From NCBI RefSeq assembly GCF_918698245.1, contig NZ_CAKKMS010000001.1, positions 496,001 through 560,000 of the forward strand: a stretch of DNA of 64,000 bases, in the 5' to 3' direction. Positions 53,868 to 63,256 of this stretch are shown piece after piece; position 1 is the stretch's first letter; the number at the start of each line of letters is the position of its first letter. Position numbers and translations under genes: made by a program. The stretch is from Pedobacter sp. Bi126 (GTDB lineage: Bacteria > Bacteroidota > Bacteroidia > Sphingobacteriales > Sphingobacteriaceae). The notes beneath the pieces are model-generated. The model did no database searches, was not told where the DNA came from, and saw only the letters and a list, made by a program, of their open reading frames with translations.

Positions 53868-55463
53868 TTATTGCCAATATGGATTTTGAGTAATTGATGA
53901 GTTTGCATTAATTACATCTTGTGATACCGGCCAGTAAATACCACCAGCATTTTCAAACTGTTTAAAGGTCATTGGAGTACCGTTTTTAGTGGCAAAAACA
54001 GTTTGAGGGTTTTTAATTCTGTTATATCTGATAATATCATACCATCTCCAACCTTCACCCATTAACTCTCTCCTACGCTCCTGAAAAATTGCGGCAACTA
54101 AATCTGGGGTAGCAGTTGTAAAACTGAAACCCCTCAATGCACATGCCCTATTCAGTGCGGTAAGTGCTTCGTCTCTTAAACCTAAAACAGCAAGGGCCTC
54201 GGCTCTTAATAAAGTAATTTCTTCCATCCTGCTAAACACCATCGATGAACTGAATAAGGTTACATTACCTGATGTATTAGATGGATAAATAACTTTTACT
54301 TTATTAAAAATCGGGCGCTCCGATTCAAACCCATAGAAATAATTGGTTCTGTATAAGTTCGTTACAGGATCTACGCCAAAACGAAGATCAAACGGAGTGG
54401 TAAAGGCACGAATAATGGTGTCCTTTGATACAAACATCTCTGGCTGTGTTTTTGGAATAAATGGAAAAGCTAAGGTTAGTTGCTCCAAGTGCCCGTTAGC
54501 GGTTGATAAACCGTTACCCGCCTCAAAAGGAAAACCAACCATTAAGTTTGCCCTTTTATAGGCAAATGGGCTGTAGTTATTCTGATTTTCGGTTAGCGCA
54601 TTCATATCAATATAATCTAATGGATTTGCACCATCAACAAAATATTGGGTTGATTGATTATCTAAAACGAATTTCGAATAGATGGCTGCATCGATATAAT
54701 TACCCTGCCATGCGGCGATATGCGCTAAAAGGATATATGCAGATAATCGGGTAAAAACAATACCGTTCCATGATGGCCAGTTAGCTCCATAATATAAACC
54801 CGGCATAATGGGATCGGTACCACCATACCTAAAAGGTACCACCTTAGCCGCGGCCAATAACTCATTGGTTGCAAATGCTAAAACTTTTTGTTGCGGCGTT
54901 CTGCTTAGTTTTATAAACTCACCATCGTGAGAGGAAGTAAGTAAAGGCACATCGCCCCAAATTCTACTCATGTAAAAGTAAGCAAAGGCTCTTAACATTC
55001 TGGCTTGAGCTACATCTACATCAAGATTCAGTTGTGTATAACGAGGATCTAATTGTTTAATCTCTTTAGCACGCTCTACAAAAAGACTTGCAGAATTTAT
55101 CGCTGCATAAAACCTTCTCCAGTTGGTAATCCTATTAATTACCGGGTAAGAAGCATTAAGCTGCCCATTTACAATAGCTTTTAAATCTGCACGTGTAGTA
55201 ATGGTAAAATCGCCTTGTCTTAAATCTCCCATTAACCAATGTCCGTTATCGGCAACGGTTGCCGAACGAAGCAAGCCGTAAACAGATAAAAGGTTGGCTT
55301 TTGCGTCTTCTAAGGTTTTCCAATTGGTTTCTTCTGTAGATAATCTTGTAGATTGTACATCATCTATCTTTTTACAAGAAAAGTTACCCAAGCCGATCAG
55401 TAATACAAAAATTGCGACAGCAGTTTTGCAAAACCTATTTTCTTTATTCATTATATAATTCAT
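53868..55463 (-). CDS. SusD/RagB family nutrient-binding lipoprotein (first pair)
   Basis: The 531-residue lipoprotein has a signal ending LGNFSC (Cys about 30), then RLSTEETNWKTLEDAKANLLSVYGLL, TPR-like helices with AQARMLRAFAYFYMSRIWGDVPLL, and C-terminal FQERRRELMGEGWRWYDIIRYNR, all classic SusD. It follows its SusC by 18 nt. It should cap that transporter at the cell surface and bind the same ligand. Confidence 0.93.
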   Translation of the reverse strand: MNYIMNKENRFCKTAVAIFVLLIGLGNFSCKKIDDVQSTRLSTEETNWKTLEDAKANLLSVYGLLRSATVADNGHWLMGDLRQGDFTITTRADLKAIVNGQLNASYPVINRITNWRRFYAAINSASLFVERAKEIKQLDPRYTQLNLDVDVAQARMLRAFAYFYMSRIWGDVPLLTSSHDGEFIKLSRTPQQKVLAFATNELLAAAKVVPFRYGGTDPIMPGLYYGANWPSWNGIVFTRLSAYILLAHIAAWQGNYIDAAIYSKFVLDNQSTQYFVDGANPLDYIDMNALTENQNNYSPFAYKRANLMVGFPFEAGNGLSTANGHLEQLTLAFPFIPKTQPEMFVSKDTIIRAFTTPFDLRFGVDPVTNLYRTNYFYGFESERPIFNKVKVIYPSNTSGNVTLFSSSMVFSRMEEITLLRAEALAVLGLRDEALTALNRACALRGFSFTTATPDLVAAIFQERRRELMGEGWRWYDIIRYNRIKNPQTVFATKNGTPMTFKQFENAGGIYWPVSQDVINANSSITQNPYWQ

Positions 55464-55481
55464 GTTAATTGTATAATTATT

Positions 55482-58400
55482 TTATAAATCCAATTTAAAG
55501 CCCAATACAAATGTTCTTGGGATGGTTAAATTGGCACCATCATAATATCCATTGTAGTTCACCAACTCAGGATCTACACCAGAAAATTTAGTAACGGTAA
55601 ACAGGTTCATAGCTGTTGCATATAAATATGCCCTTTTAACCGTTTTTCCTGATTGTTTGAAGATTACTGTTTTACCAAAATCGTAACCAAGTGTTACCGA
55701 CCTTAGTTTAAGGTATGATGCATCTTCTAAGAATAAATCCTGATCTGCACGGTAAGCATCAACATCACTCCATGGGTTATAAATTGGATATGTTTTCTCG
55801 TTATCGAATATCTGCCAGGAAGAAACCTCTTTTACCGAGTTGATATCGTTACCAGCTTCGCGGTTGATAAAACCATAGCGGGTAGCTTCGTATTGGTTAA
55901 TGGCTTTTTGTCCAAGTGCAAATATAAAGTTGAAATTCAGGTCGAAACTTTTATAAGCGATTGTATTGTTCCATCCACCTACAAATTTCGGCAACCTATC
56001 TCCAGTTAAAACCTTATCCTTGCTATCTATGCGGTTGTCGCCGTTATAGTCTACCCAATTTGGATCTCCAGCTTTCATCGGGATACCATTAAAAGTCCTA
56101 CCAGCTGGCACCTCTGTATTGGTATTATAAATACCATTATTGGTATATAACCAATAACTTCCAACAGGTTTACCAACAGCTAATTTGTTATCTCCACTAA
56201 TTACCTCTGTTAAACCATTTGGTAATGCCTTAACTTCATTCTTGTTATAGTTGATATTTAAGGTAGTATTCCAGTTTAACCCTTTTGGTTGGCTAATAAT
56301 CACACCATTCAACATTAATTCTAAACCTTTATTATTAATGTCCAATCCTGATTGGTAGTTAACACTATAACCTGTTTCGAAAGGAACCGGAACGCCAATA
56401 ATATTGTTATTATCGTTGCGGTTATAAGCCGAGATAGCTGCATTGATTCTATTTTTCAAGAAAGATGCATCTAAAGTAATATTGGTACGATCAGAAAAAG
56501 GTAAGGTGATACCATATCCAATAAACCCGCTCTCATATGGTCTGTTAATTCCTAACCTTCCACCATACCCAGGAATAGTTGGTTCTTCAAACCAGCCATT
56601 TTCTGAACGGTACTGAGGACCAGCAGCATACCTGTCATCAAGAAAAATTCTCAGGTTTCTACCCCATCCAGCACTAAGATTAAGGTTATCAAAAAAAGTA
56701 TTGTTCTTTAAAAACTGTTCTTTTAAATTAAATGTAGCATTGAAAGCTGGCGTAGTTACCCATCTGCTATCAGGCTGGCCATTCGATGCTCCATCTCTTC
56801 TTAGCAATGCATTTATATTTAACAAGTTTTTATAGCTATACTTGGCAGAGCCATAGAAAGACATTAAATTATTTCTTTCCTTATCTATATACCTGAAAAC
56901 ATAAAACTCACCTCTGGCTAAAGTATTCAGGTAATCTTCGTTATAGGCTCCATTAATAAACTCCCGACCATCAACAAAGTTTAGTTTTACATAATCGTTA
57001 GGACCATTGTAGGCTCTGGCATAATTATATTTATAGGTATCGCCCTGAAAGCTCTCTCCTATTTCGAAATCAACAGTATTCGCTTTGTTAATTTCATATT
57101 TATAAGAAACGGTATTACTTTGCAATAAACGTTGGCTATAACCGAAATAGTTTGATACATAACTTACACCATCCATTAAGGTAGAAGGTGTAAAATAATC
57201 CCTAACCCCTTCATTGTAGTCAAAAATCAAACTAGATGAAATAATAAACTTGTTAACCCTGGCGCTTAATATCAAATTCCCATTTAAAATGGTATTGCGG
57301 TTATTGTCTACATTTTTATCATTCTCATTTAGGAAACTTCCATAAATAGAAGAATTAGGAGATAAAGGACTAGTTAAATCGGGGATATACCTTGTTTCTG
57401 CAAAACGATCGCGTAAACTTTTATTTCTGGTCCGATCTAAACGGGCAGCATTTACACTACTCGAAACAGTAAGCCATTTAAATGGCGCCATATTAATACC
57501 AAAAAATAAATTGTACTTATTGATATTGGTATCATCAGCACTACCCGCATTTTGGGTACCCGAACCAAAAAATCTAAAGTTTGCCCGATCACCACCACCT
57601 GTAATACCTAAATCAGCAGAAAAGGTTGGTGTATTCTGATAGTATAAATCATTCCAGTTTGATGGCCCATAATATGCAGTATTAGTCGAATCTCTTAAAT
57701 AAGATGCATAACCTGCATAATTTTCGGCAGAGGCATATTTCTGATAAAAAGGTTTACGGAAATTATTTTCATAAACACCATTAACAGTATTTACTTTTGG
57801 CGCGGTTACAAACCCAAAATAGGCATTTGCACTTATATCTCTAAGTCCGGCTGCTCTCGCATTTTTCGTAGTAATATAAATAGCACCATTTGCTGCATTT
57901 GGCCCAAGTTTAGCCAATTCAAACGGATCTTTAATTACAGAGATAGACTGTATATTATCTATACTGATCTGTGAAAGTAAATTAGTAGCAGGGCCAATCC
58001 TGTTAAAATCGTATTTCTGTACATCAAAAGCAAAAGGATTATCCTGAACCAATGGAACACCATTTAGGTACACTGCCGGTTGCAGTGCATAAATATCCTT
58101 TTTAGTAAACAATACACCTGATGCACCCTGCACAATAATACTTTGCTCAGTTCCAGGTTCGCCGTTTGGTTCCTGTACATAAACTCCAGCCAAATTACCT
58201 TTAACAATTTGCTGTAATGATAAATTCGGAACAGGTGTTGAGGAACGGATGTTAATCGTATCGCGTACCGTTTTAAATTTCTGTAATGCTCTAACCATTT
58301 GGCCAATTGTATCGGTTTTAATGGAATAAGCGGACGAATCTTTTTTAGCTTTTGTTGTATCTTGTTGAAAAACAAAATAACTGCCATTAGCCGTTTTAAG

Positions 58401-58484
58401 CCATGCCCCATGGGCATGTAAAGATTGTAATCCAAAAACAGATAAAAACAAGGCAATACAAACGCTTGTATAAATTTTAGCCAT
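55482..58484 (-). CDS. SusC/RagA family TonB-dependent transporter (first pair), atypical N-terminus
   Basis: The first gene of the long operon. The 1000-residue protein has a signal peptide (ending LHAHG), then a short linker (FVFQQDTTKAKKDSSAYSI). It goes almost directly to the plug: LSLQQIVKGNLAGVYVQEPNGEPGTEQ and ISVIKDPFELAKLGPNAANGAIYITTK. The carboxypeptidase-regulatory domain seen in the other SusC is absent. The barrel ends in TFVLGFKLDL. The TonB-interacting region should therefore lie in the linker. It is probably functional, as it is intact and paired with a SusD. Confidence 0.9.
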   Translation of the reverse strand: MAKIYTSVCIALFLSVFGLQSLHAHGAWLKTANGSYFVFQQDTTKAKKDSSAYSIKTDTIGQMVRALQKFKTVRDTINIRSSTPVPNLSLQQIVKGNLAGVYVQEPNGEPGTEQSIIVQGASGVLFTKKDIYALQPAVYLNGVPLVQDNPFAFDVQKYDFNRIGPATNLLSQISIDNIQSISVIKDPFELAKLGPNAANGAIYITTKNARAAGLRDISANAYFGFVTAPKVNTVNGVYENNFRKPFYQKYASAENYAGYASYLRDSTNTAYYGPSNWNDLYYQNTPTFSADLGITGGGDRANFRFFGSGTQNAGSADDTNINKYNLFFGINMAPFKWLTVSSSVNAARLDRTRNKSLRDRFAETRYIPDLTSPLSPNSSIYGSFLNENDKNVDNNRNTILNGNLILSARVNKFIISSSLIFDYNEGVRDYFTPSTLMDGVSYVSNYFGYSQRLLQSNTVSYKYEINKANTVDFEIGESFQGDTYKYNYARAYNGPNDYVKLNFVDGREFINGAYNEDYLNTLARGEFYVFRYIDKERNNLMSFYGSAKYSYKNLLNINALLRRDGASNGQPDSRWVTTPAFNATFNLKEQFLKNNTFFDNLNLSAGWGRNLRIFLDDRYAAGPQYRSENGWFEEPTIPGYGGRLGINRPYESGFIGYGITLPFSDRTNITLDASFLKNRINAAISAYNRNDNNNIIGVPVPFETGYSVNYQSGLDINNKGLELMLNGVIISQPKGLNWNTTLNINYNKNEVKALPNGLTEVISGDNKLAVGKPVGSYWLYTNNGIYNTNTEVPAGRTFNGIPMKAGDPNWVDYNGDNRIDSKDKVLTGDRLPKFVGGWNNTIAYKSFDLNFNFIFALGQKAINQYEATRYGFINREAGNDINSVKEVSSWQIFDNEKTYPIYNPWSDVDAYRADQDLFLEDASYLKLRSVTLGYDFGKTVIFKQSGKTVKRAYLYATAMNLFTVTKFSGVDPELVNYNGYYDGANLTIPRTFVLGFKLDL

Positions 58485-58867
58485 TTTATTAGTTTAATTA
58501 AAAGTTTAAGTGTTTAAAGAAGAAACTCGATTTGGTAAAATACAGTTAAGAAATTGTCCCTATTTGAGATTTTGGGCAAAGCAATGCCTGAAGACAAAAA
58601 GTAAAATTTTTGATCATGGAATGTGGTTTAAGATTGATTAATATTAATTCTTAATGCAACCTAATCGTGCATCAGAATGATTAGTTTTTGTTTGCTTGTT
58701 TGTTATATACCTTGGTTAGAGGTTCTTTGGTTATTTTACTTATTATTTGTTTTCTTGCTAGTTGACAAGATTCTTTACGCTCGTAATACTAAAATAAAAT
58801 ATCGGCTAGTTATGATTTGTTAATGCAAGGTATATATTAAGAAAGTTGTTTTTTATTTTTTCTTAAC

Positions 58868-58879
58868 GCAAACGTTTGC
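58868..58879. promoter_or_regulatory. LacI-type operator upstream of the PUL (proximal)
   Basis: GCAAACGTTTGC is a perfect 12-bp palindrome with TTAA on both sides. It is the classic form of a LacI/GalR-family site and is shared with the beta-galactosidase upstream region. Confidence 0.7.
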
Positions 58880-59130
58880 TTAAAAAATGCGTAATAAGCT
58901 AAGCCATAAATGGCTATACACATTGAACGGCGGTATTAATCAACTAATTTTTGTTTTTTTTATAAACGATATTCTAATAATCAATAACTGTTAAGGAAAA
59001 AGCTTTAAATGATAGTTTGATAGGTTACTGAAATTAGGCTTAAAGAATCATATTCAGCCTCGCTTGTGCCCAGAAATGCTATATCATTTTTATAAATTTT
59101 GTAATTCTAAAAAGACATTGCGCAAATTAA

Positions 59131-59143
59131 GCGCAAACGTTTG
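59131..59143. promoter_or_regulatory. LacI-type operator upstream of the PUL (distal)
   Basis: GCGCAAACGTTTG, with a direct repeat of GCGCAAA just before it (59120-59126). The core palindrome is at 59134-59143. It matches the operator at 39371-39383 over the same 13 bases. Confidence 0.65.
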
Positions 59144-59447
59144 TTTTTTTACACAAAACAAGCTCCAACACTCCGTTAGGCAGTTTTTTCTTTAAAAGCA
59201 ATTAAATAAGGTATACTATTTTAAGTAATTTCTGTTCTTAATTATCAAATAAATCAAACATCAACATAATAACCAACTTTTTAAAAAAGCTGCTGTCTAT
59301 AACCTTGAAAAACAATTAATAATCCATTTTACCAGCTGTTTTTTGTAGAAGCACACTAATTGATTTCATAAATCAAGCTTTCTCTTAGCTGCAGCATTCG
59401 TTTCAGCAAAAAATATATTTAGTAATATTTCTAAGTAGGAGATTTTA

Positions 59448-61166
59448 TTAAGTAAGCCCGTTCTCTTCTAAAACACGCTTCAATACAGCTTCAGATGCAG
59501 CCTCACAAAAGTCGATTCCGGAATAATCGGGGTTATAACCACCAATGTACGGAACGGCCATAATATAGATTCTTTCATTCACTTGTCCCGCTTCATTAAC
59601 CACTTGAAAATGATCGTTGATGGTGATACCAGGTACAGTTAAAAAGTAAGTATTGCCTTTTCTTATCACTAAATCATTATGCTTCATTTCTGCTTTTCCG
59701 ATCTTAGCAGACTGGAATTGCAACATGGCCGGACTAACTGTTCCATTTTTGATTAAACTTTTAAATGGAAAATCATCGAAAGAAAGATGTGGCTGACCAA
59801 CACAATCGATAAAGGTGTCGAAGTGAACGGTTATCTTTTGATCATCTACCTTATAATGATAATCTGCACCGCCTGTTTTTAAGGGTTCAACTTCAGCATC
59901 ATCTCCAACTGCAACAATGCTCAACACACCAGCCTCATGAAGTGCCAATAATTCTCTGCACGAACTTTGGGGTACAAATGCAATTACAATAGAAATAAGA
60001 GGCATTAATACTTTTTGGAGCCGCTTCATATCTTCGGCAGAAAGGTACTTAGCAGGATAATTCATGGCAAAACTTAAAACAGCCAGGGCCTCTTTCCAAT
60101 AAATAGATTTCCGCTTTTCTATTGATTTTTCGGCCTCCTCGTATTCTTTTTTAAAAAGGTCGAAAGGTTCTATTTTTTCTCTAAATGCCATCATGCCCCC
60201 CACAAACTCCTCGAGGTTCATTTCTTTAATCTGCTTATAAAAAACAGGATCTTTTTCAATGAACATTTCTTTGAAATTCTTTTCAAATACAAAATCCAAG
60301 GGTAAAAACCCTCCGTTCTTAGCTATACTCGCCTGAATTTCGGCTTTGCTGAGCGTTTCTTCCTTTCCTAAATGCGAATCTTCCAGATGAAAGCGGATAG
60401 CAGGTAATAAACCACTACGCGAATGCATTACAATTTTAAATCCCTTGCTTTCTAAATCATAAGCGTAGGTTCCATCTTCATTGTCTGTAAACTTTCCGTT
60501 TTGCCTTGCCAGCGTTCTTAAGGCATCAATCGCCGTTAACGATGAACCCATAATGCCAACAGCGTGGTCAAGTTTTAACGATATTTTTTTAGGTGGGTAT
60601 GGAGAATCGAAATAATCAGGAATCCTGCCCTCATATTTTTTAGGCCAATTGTGCCCGGTAGAGATAATAACCTGATCGAAATAAAGTTTATCATGGTTTT
60701 GAACACATACGGCTACTTTATTGTCATCAGGAACATCAATAATATCTTCTACAATGCAATTTAAGTGGGCATTGGTTTTGATTCCTTTTTTAGCCGCAGC
60801 TTTTTTCAGGAGATTAAACTGAGCAGATAAGTATTCGCCAAAAAATAGCCTGGGCAATACTTTGTATTCGTCAAATTTCTCTTCGCTGATGTTAAACTTT
60901 TTTAAAATCGCTTTAGGTGCTATTTTTACCCAATCTTCTATAGAATTAAAAATGATCGGAATTTCGTTGTCTGATACATTGGTTATATGTTCTACATTAG
61001 CCCCTTCGGCACTATAAGGCATACCTGCTCCCAAATAATTTTTGCGTTCGAAGATGTCTATTTCAAAGTTGGTGGCTTTAGCTTCTGTTAATCTTTTATA
61101 CATGAAAAGGCCACTTGGCCCACCGCCTATAATAGCGATTTTCTTTTTTGCTTTTTTAACATCCAT
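59448..61166 (-). CDS. FAD/NAD(P)-binding protein (COG4529-like)
   Basis: The 572-residue protein has an N-terminal dinucleotide loop IAIIGGGPSGLFMYKRL (about 11-27), FERKNYLGAGMPYS, a second loop GIMGSSLTAIDALRTL (about 203) and a C-terminal YNPDYSGIDFCEAASEAVL. The pattern fits large FAD-NAD(P)-binding proteins related to hydroxyacylglutathione/lysine-type monooxygenases. The substrate is unknown. There is no signal peptide. It stands alone between the PUL control region and a repeat, so no pathway is suggested. Confidence 0.75.
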   Translation of the reverse strand: MDVKKAKKKIAIIGGGPSGLFMYKRLTEAKATNFEIDIFERKNYLGAGMPYSAEGANVEHITNVSDNEIPIIFNSIEDWVKIAPKAILKKFNISEEKFDEYKVLPRLFFGEYLSAQFNLLKKAAAKKGIKTNAHLNCIVEDIIDVPDDNKVAVCVQNHDKLYFDQVIISTGHNWPKKYEGRIPDYFDSPYPPKKISLKLDHAVGIMGSSLTAIDALRTLARQNGKFTDNEDGTYAYDLESKGFKIVMHSRSGLLPAIRFHLEDSHLGKEETLSKAEIQASIAKNGGFLPLDFVFEKNFKEMFIEKDPVFYKQIKEMNLEEFVGGMMAFREKIEPFDLFKKEYEEAEKSIEKRKSIYWKEALAVLSFAMNYPAKYLSAEDMKRLQKVLMPLISIVIAFVPQSSCRELLALHEAGVLSIVAVGDDAEVEPLKTGGADYHYKVDDQKITVHFDTFIDCVGQPHLSFDDFPFKSLIKNGTVSPAMLQFQSAKIGKAEMKHNDLVIRKGNTYFLTVPGITINDHFQVVNEAGQVNERIYIMAVPYIGGYNPDYSGIDFCEAASEAVLKRVLEENGLT

Positions 61167-61536
61167 TTATCGCTACCTTTATTTGTGCACCTTCATATAA
61201 TCTTAAAAAGGTGAAATTGTTTTGCCTTTTTACCACAGAAACACGGAATAATTGTCCTGGTTGTCTTCCTGAGGGTTAATTTATCATATAAGAATTAATA
61301 TAAGCGATGAGGAATCGTCATTGCGAAGCCAATTTTTCATTGGATGAAGCAATCTTAATGCGGTCGCTATAACACATATATGTCTATAAATTAAAGATTC
61401 TTCACTGCGTTCAGAATGACAGTAGAAAGAACTTCGGCATCTAGCTTTTTGTTCTTTGTGTTCTCCGCGGTTAAAAGAAGATAGGAAATCACAAACCAAT
61501 TATGATTGTAGCTGTTAAAAGAAAAGGCAATTAAAT
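61167..61536. other. 370-nt divergent intergenic region with hybrid repeat
   Basis: No gene; a 71-codon ORF on the minus strand is repeat translation. It holds the hybrid REP-like element at 61315-61421. Confidence 0.55.
61315..61421. repeat. Hybrid REP-like repeat, copy E
   Basis: The left half, TCGTCATTGCGAAGCC...GAAGCAATCTTAATGCGG, matches the first REP-like type. The right half, AAAGATTCTTCACTGCGTTC followed by AGAATGAC, matches the complement of the second type at 9056. The two arms come from different families, as if recombined. Confidence 0.7.
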
Positions 61537-62106
61537 ATGGACGAACAGCAACCTAAACTATACATGCTTTTACTGGGATCGAAAGCACCAAAAAGAAATG
61601 TAGAACAGCACGATTATTTCTTTGGCATTGCCCATTCGCTTAAAGCGCTTGTTCCCGAAATTAAAGCTTTTTGGCCCGAAGCTGGAACCAGTATACATAT
61701 AGATGGCTGGCGGGAAGTGAATAAGGTGGATAATTATGAAATCAACATTAAATTAAGAGAGAACCATACTGCCCTTTCTGCTAATAAACTATTTTTCATT
61801 AACCTTGGTGGCTACCAATCGCACCAACTATACGAACAACATTATATTGTTTTATCTGTACATGATGAAAGGGCCAAAGCTATACAGGAGGCGAAGAAAA
61901 CGGTATTCTTTAAAACCAATTCGATAAAAGGCGCCAATGCCCACATCGATGAAAAGTATGGTGTTGATGTAGACGATATTTATAAAATTGAAGATATTTT
62001 AAGCGAAGAATCGAAAGAAAAATACCATATCGAAATAAAAACATCTTCAGGCGATTTACCTGAAGATGAAATTCATTTGGGTTATTTTAAACTAGATAAA
62101 CTTTAA
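61537..62106 (+). CDS. DUF1543 family protein
   Basis: The 189-residue cytosolic protein has the DUF1543 signature: LYMLLLGSKAPKRNVEQHDYFFGIAHSLKALVPEIKAFWPEA, then HIDGWREVNKVDNYEI, and a similar second half starting KLFFINLGGYQSHQLYEQHYIVLSV, which suggests an internal duplication. The function of the family is unknown to me. It is convergent with the next gene, 5 nt apart. Confidence 0.8.
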   Translation: MDEQQPKLYMLLLGSKAPKRNVEQHDYFFGIAHSLKALVPEIKAFWPEAGTSIHIDGWREVNKVDNYEINIKLRENHTALSANKLFFINLGGYQSHQLYEQHYIVLSVHDERAKAIQEAKKTVFFKTNSIKGANAHIDEKYGVDVDDIYKIEDILSEESKEKYHIEIKTSSGDLPEDEIHLGYFKLDKL

Positions 62107-62111
62107 TAGCG

Positions 62112-62903
62112 TTATTTTTTCGAAAGTTTTTTTAACCACGCCACTACATCAGCAGCTGCTTTATCATTTTCGAAACCCATTTCTTTTGGTAAACGTCCGT
62201 TAACATATTCATCGTACAGCCATGGGTCGGCAATGGCAATTACTGTTCCTTTACCATATTTAGCCGAAGCAATAACTGTTGCATTAGCCGCATTTTTCAA
62301 AACAGGTTTTGCATCATTCTTGGTTTCAATAGCGCAAACGTCTTTCATAAATATTTTTTGTGCCGTTTTAAATACAGGGTTGTTTTTGGTAGAAATGGCA
62401 CCATCTTCAAAATGTTTATCATCAATAACATGGTTTTGCATCTCATTGCTAAAGTGCATACCAAATACATTCGCTAGTTTATTGAAGTGTGGCAACTCAA
62501 CGTTTGCACTATCGTTAGCAAACATTACCAATATGCCTCCTTGTTTTACCCATGCAGAAATTTCTGTAATATCTGCTGCCTGTATATAATTTGGTTTTGG
62601 ATTTTCTTTTGGTCGGTCAGGATCTACAATTAGATATACATCAGTTCCTTTTAGCTTGGCTGCAGTAGGGGCTGTTTCTAAAGAATCTAACTTAAAGCCT
62701 TGTTTCTTAAAAATGTTTCCTAAAATAAAGAAATTCCCATAATCGCTTTTGCCCCATAAATAATGAAAACGCTCTACCTCTCCAGCTTTATTTTTTCGGG
62801 TTTCGCGATTAAAAAAATAATCTAAAGTAACGGTTTGTGCACTCGCCAGAACAGATGAGCAGATTAAAATAGAAAGTGTGCAAACTCTAAAAAGCATTTT
62901 CAT
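62112..62903 (-). CDS. Secreted GATase-like protein (DUF4350-type)
   Basis: The 263-residue product has a signal peptide (ending LASAQ). Its body resembles the GATase-like beta/alpha fold of DUF4350 proteins: YGNFFILGNIFKKQGFKLDSLE, DVYLIVDPDRPKENP, EISAWVKQGGILVMFANDSAN, and GKGTVIAIADPWLYDEYVNGR. Such domains occur alone or attached to unsaturated glycuronyl hydrolases in Bacteroidota and may bind sugars. No catalytic Cys triad is seen. No hydrolase gene is adjacent. Confidence 0.7.
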   Translation of the reverse strand: MKMLFRVCTLSILICSSVLASAQTVTLDYFFNRETRKNKAGEVERFHYLWGKSDYGNFFILGNIFKKQGFKLDSLETAPTAAKLKGTDVYLIVDPDRPKENPKPNYIQAADITEISAWVKQGGILVMFANDSANVELPHFNKLANVFGMHFSNEMQNHVIDDKHFEDGAISTKNNPVFKTAQKIFMKDVCAIETKNDAKPVLKNAANATVIASAKYGKGTVIAIADPWLYDEYVNGRLPKEMGFENDKAAADVVAWLKKLSKK

Positions 62904-63084
62904 AAATTATATCGGGTTAAATTGTAAATATCAATAACCCAAAAGTATAAAATTTAACCATAATGAAATTGCGATAGTCAACGCTATAGGCATAATTAAG
63001 GATAAAACTTACTCAACGTAAAGCTAAATTGATTTACCACAACAAAAAAAATACCGTGCCACCCTTAAAATCAATATAACAGGT

Positions 63085-63231
63085 TTAGAGCCAATGCAGG
63101 TAATCTTGCTCTCCATCATTTTTTTTCTTATTTACTTTAAGGCGCTTTTTGTACAAAGCCACTAAAAAGAAAGCAATTATCAGAAAGGTAGCACCTATCT
63201 GCGCAATACTTTCTAAATCAAGATCGAACAT
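63085..63231 (-). CDS. 48-residue single-pass membrane protein
   Basis: The reading frame starts with ATG at 63231 and ends TAA at 63085. The peptide begins MFDLDLESIAQIGATFL, has one hydrophobic helix (about 9-27: IAQIGATFLIIAFFLVALY), then a Lys/Arg-rich cytosolic stretch KKRLKVNKKKNDG and ends LHWL. Its composition and position, 25 nt after the DUF1015 gene's stop, are those of a real small operon member. The family is not recognised. It resembles CcoQ-like small membrane proteins only in general layout. Confidence 0.6.
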   Translation of the reverse strand: MFDLDLESIAQIGATFLIIAFFLVALYKKRLKVNKKKNDGEQDYLHWL

Positions 63232-63256
63232 ATCGTTTCTTTTATAGGTTTAACTA

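Larger units (their letters stand above)
58485..59447. other. 963-nt control region upstream of the PUL
   Basis: No gene is seen. The region is AT-rich and holds two LacI-type operators, listed separately. It also holds an 11-bp inverted repeat at long spacing (TATATACCTTG near 58704-58714 and CAAGGTATATA at 58826-58836). I could not identify a convincing TAnnTTTG promoter box by eye. The operators lie about 385 and 650 nt from the SusC start, so a long leader or an unseen small RNA is possible. Confidence 0.55.

Noticed and set aside
53848..53877. TTG start for the first fasciclin gene
   Set aside because: ATG 53847 gives a proper lipoprotein signal peptide; the longer form only overlaps the SusD end.
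61284..61499. 71-codon ORF on the minus strand
   Set aside because: It reads through the hybrid REP-like repeat and has no start context or similarity to a family.
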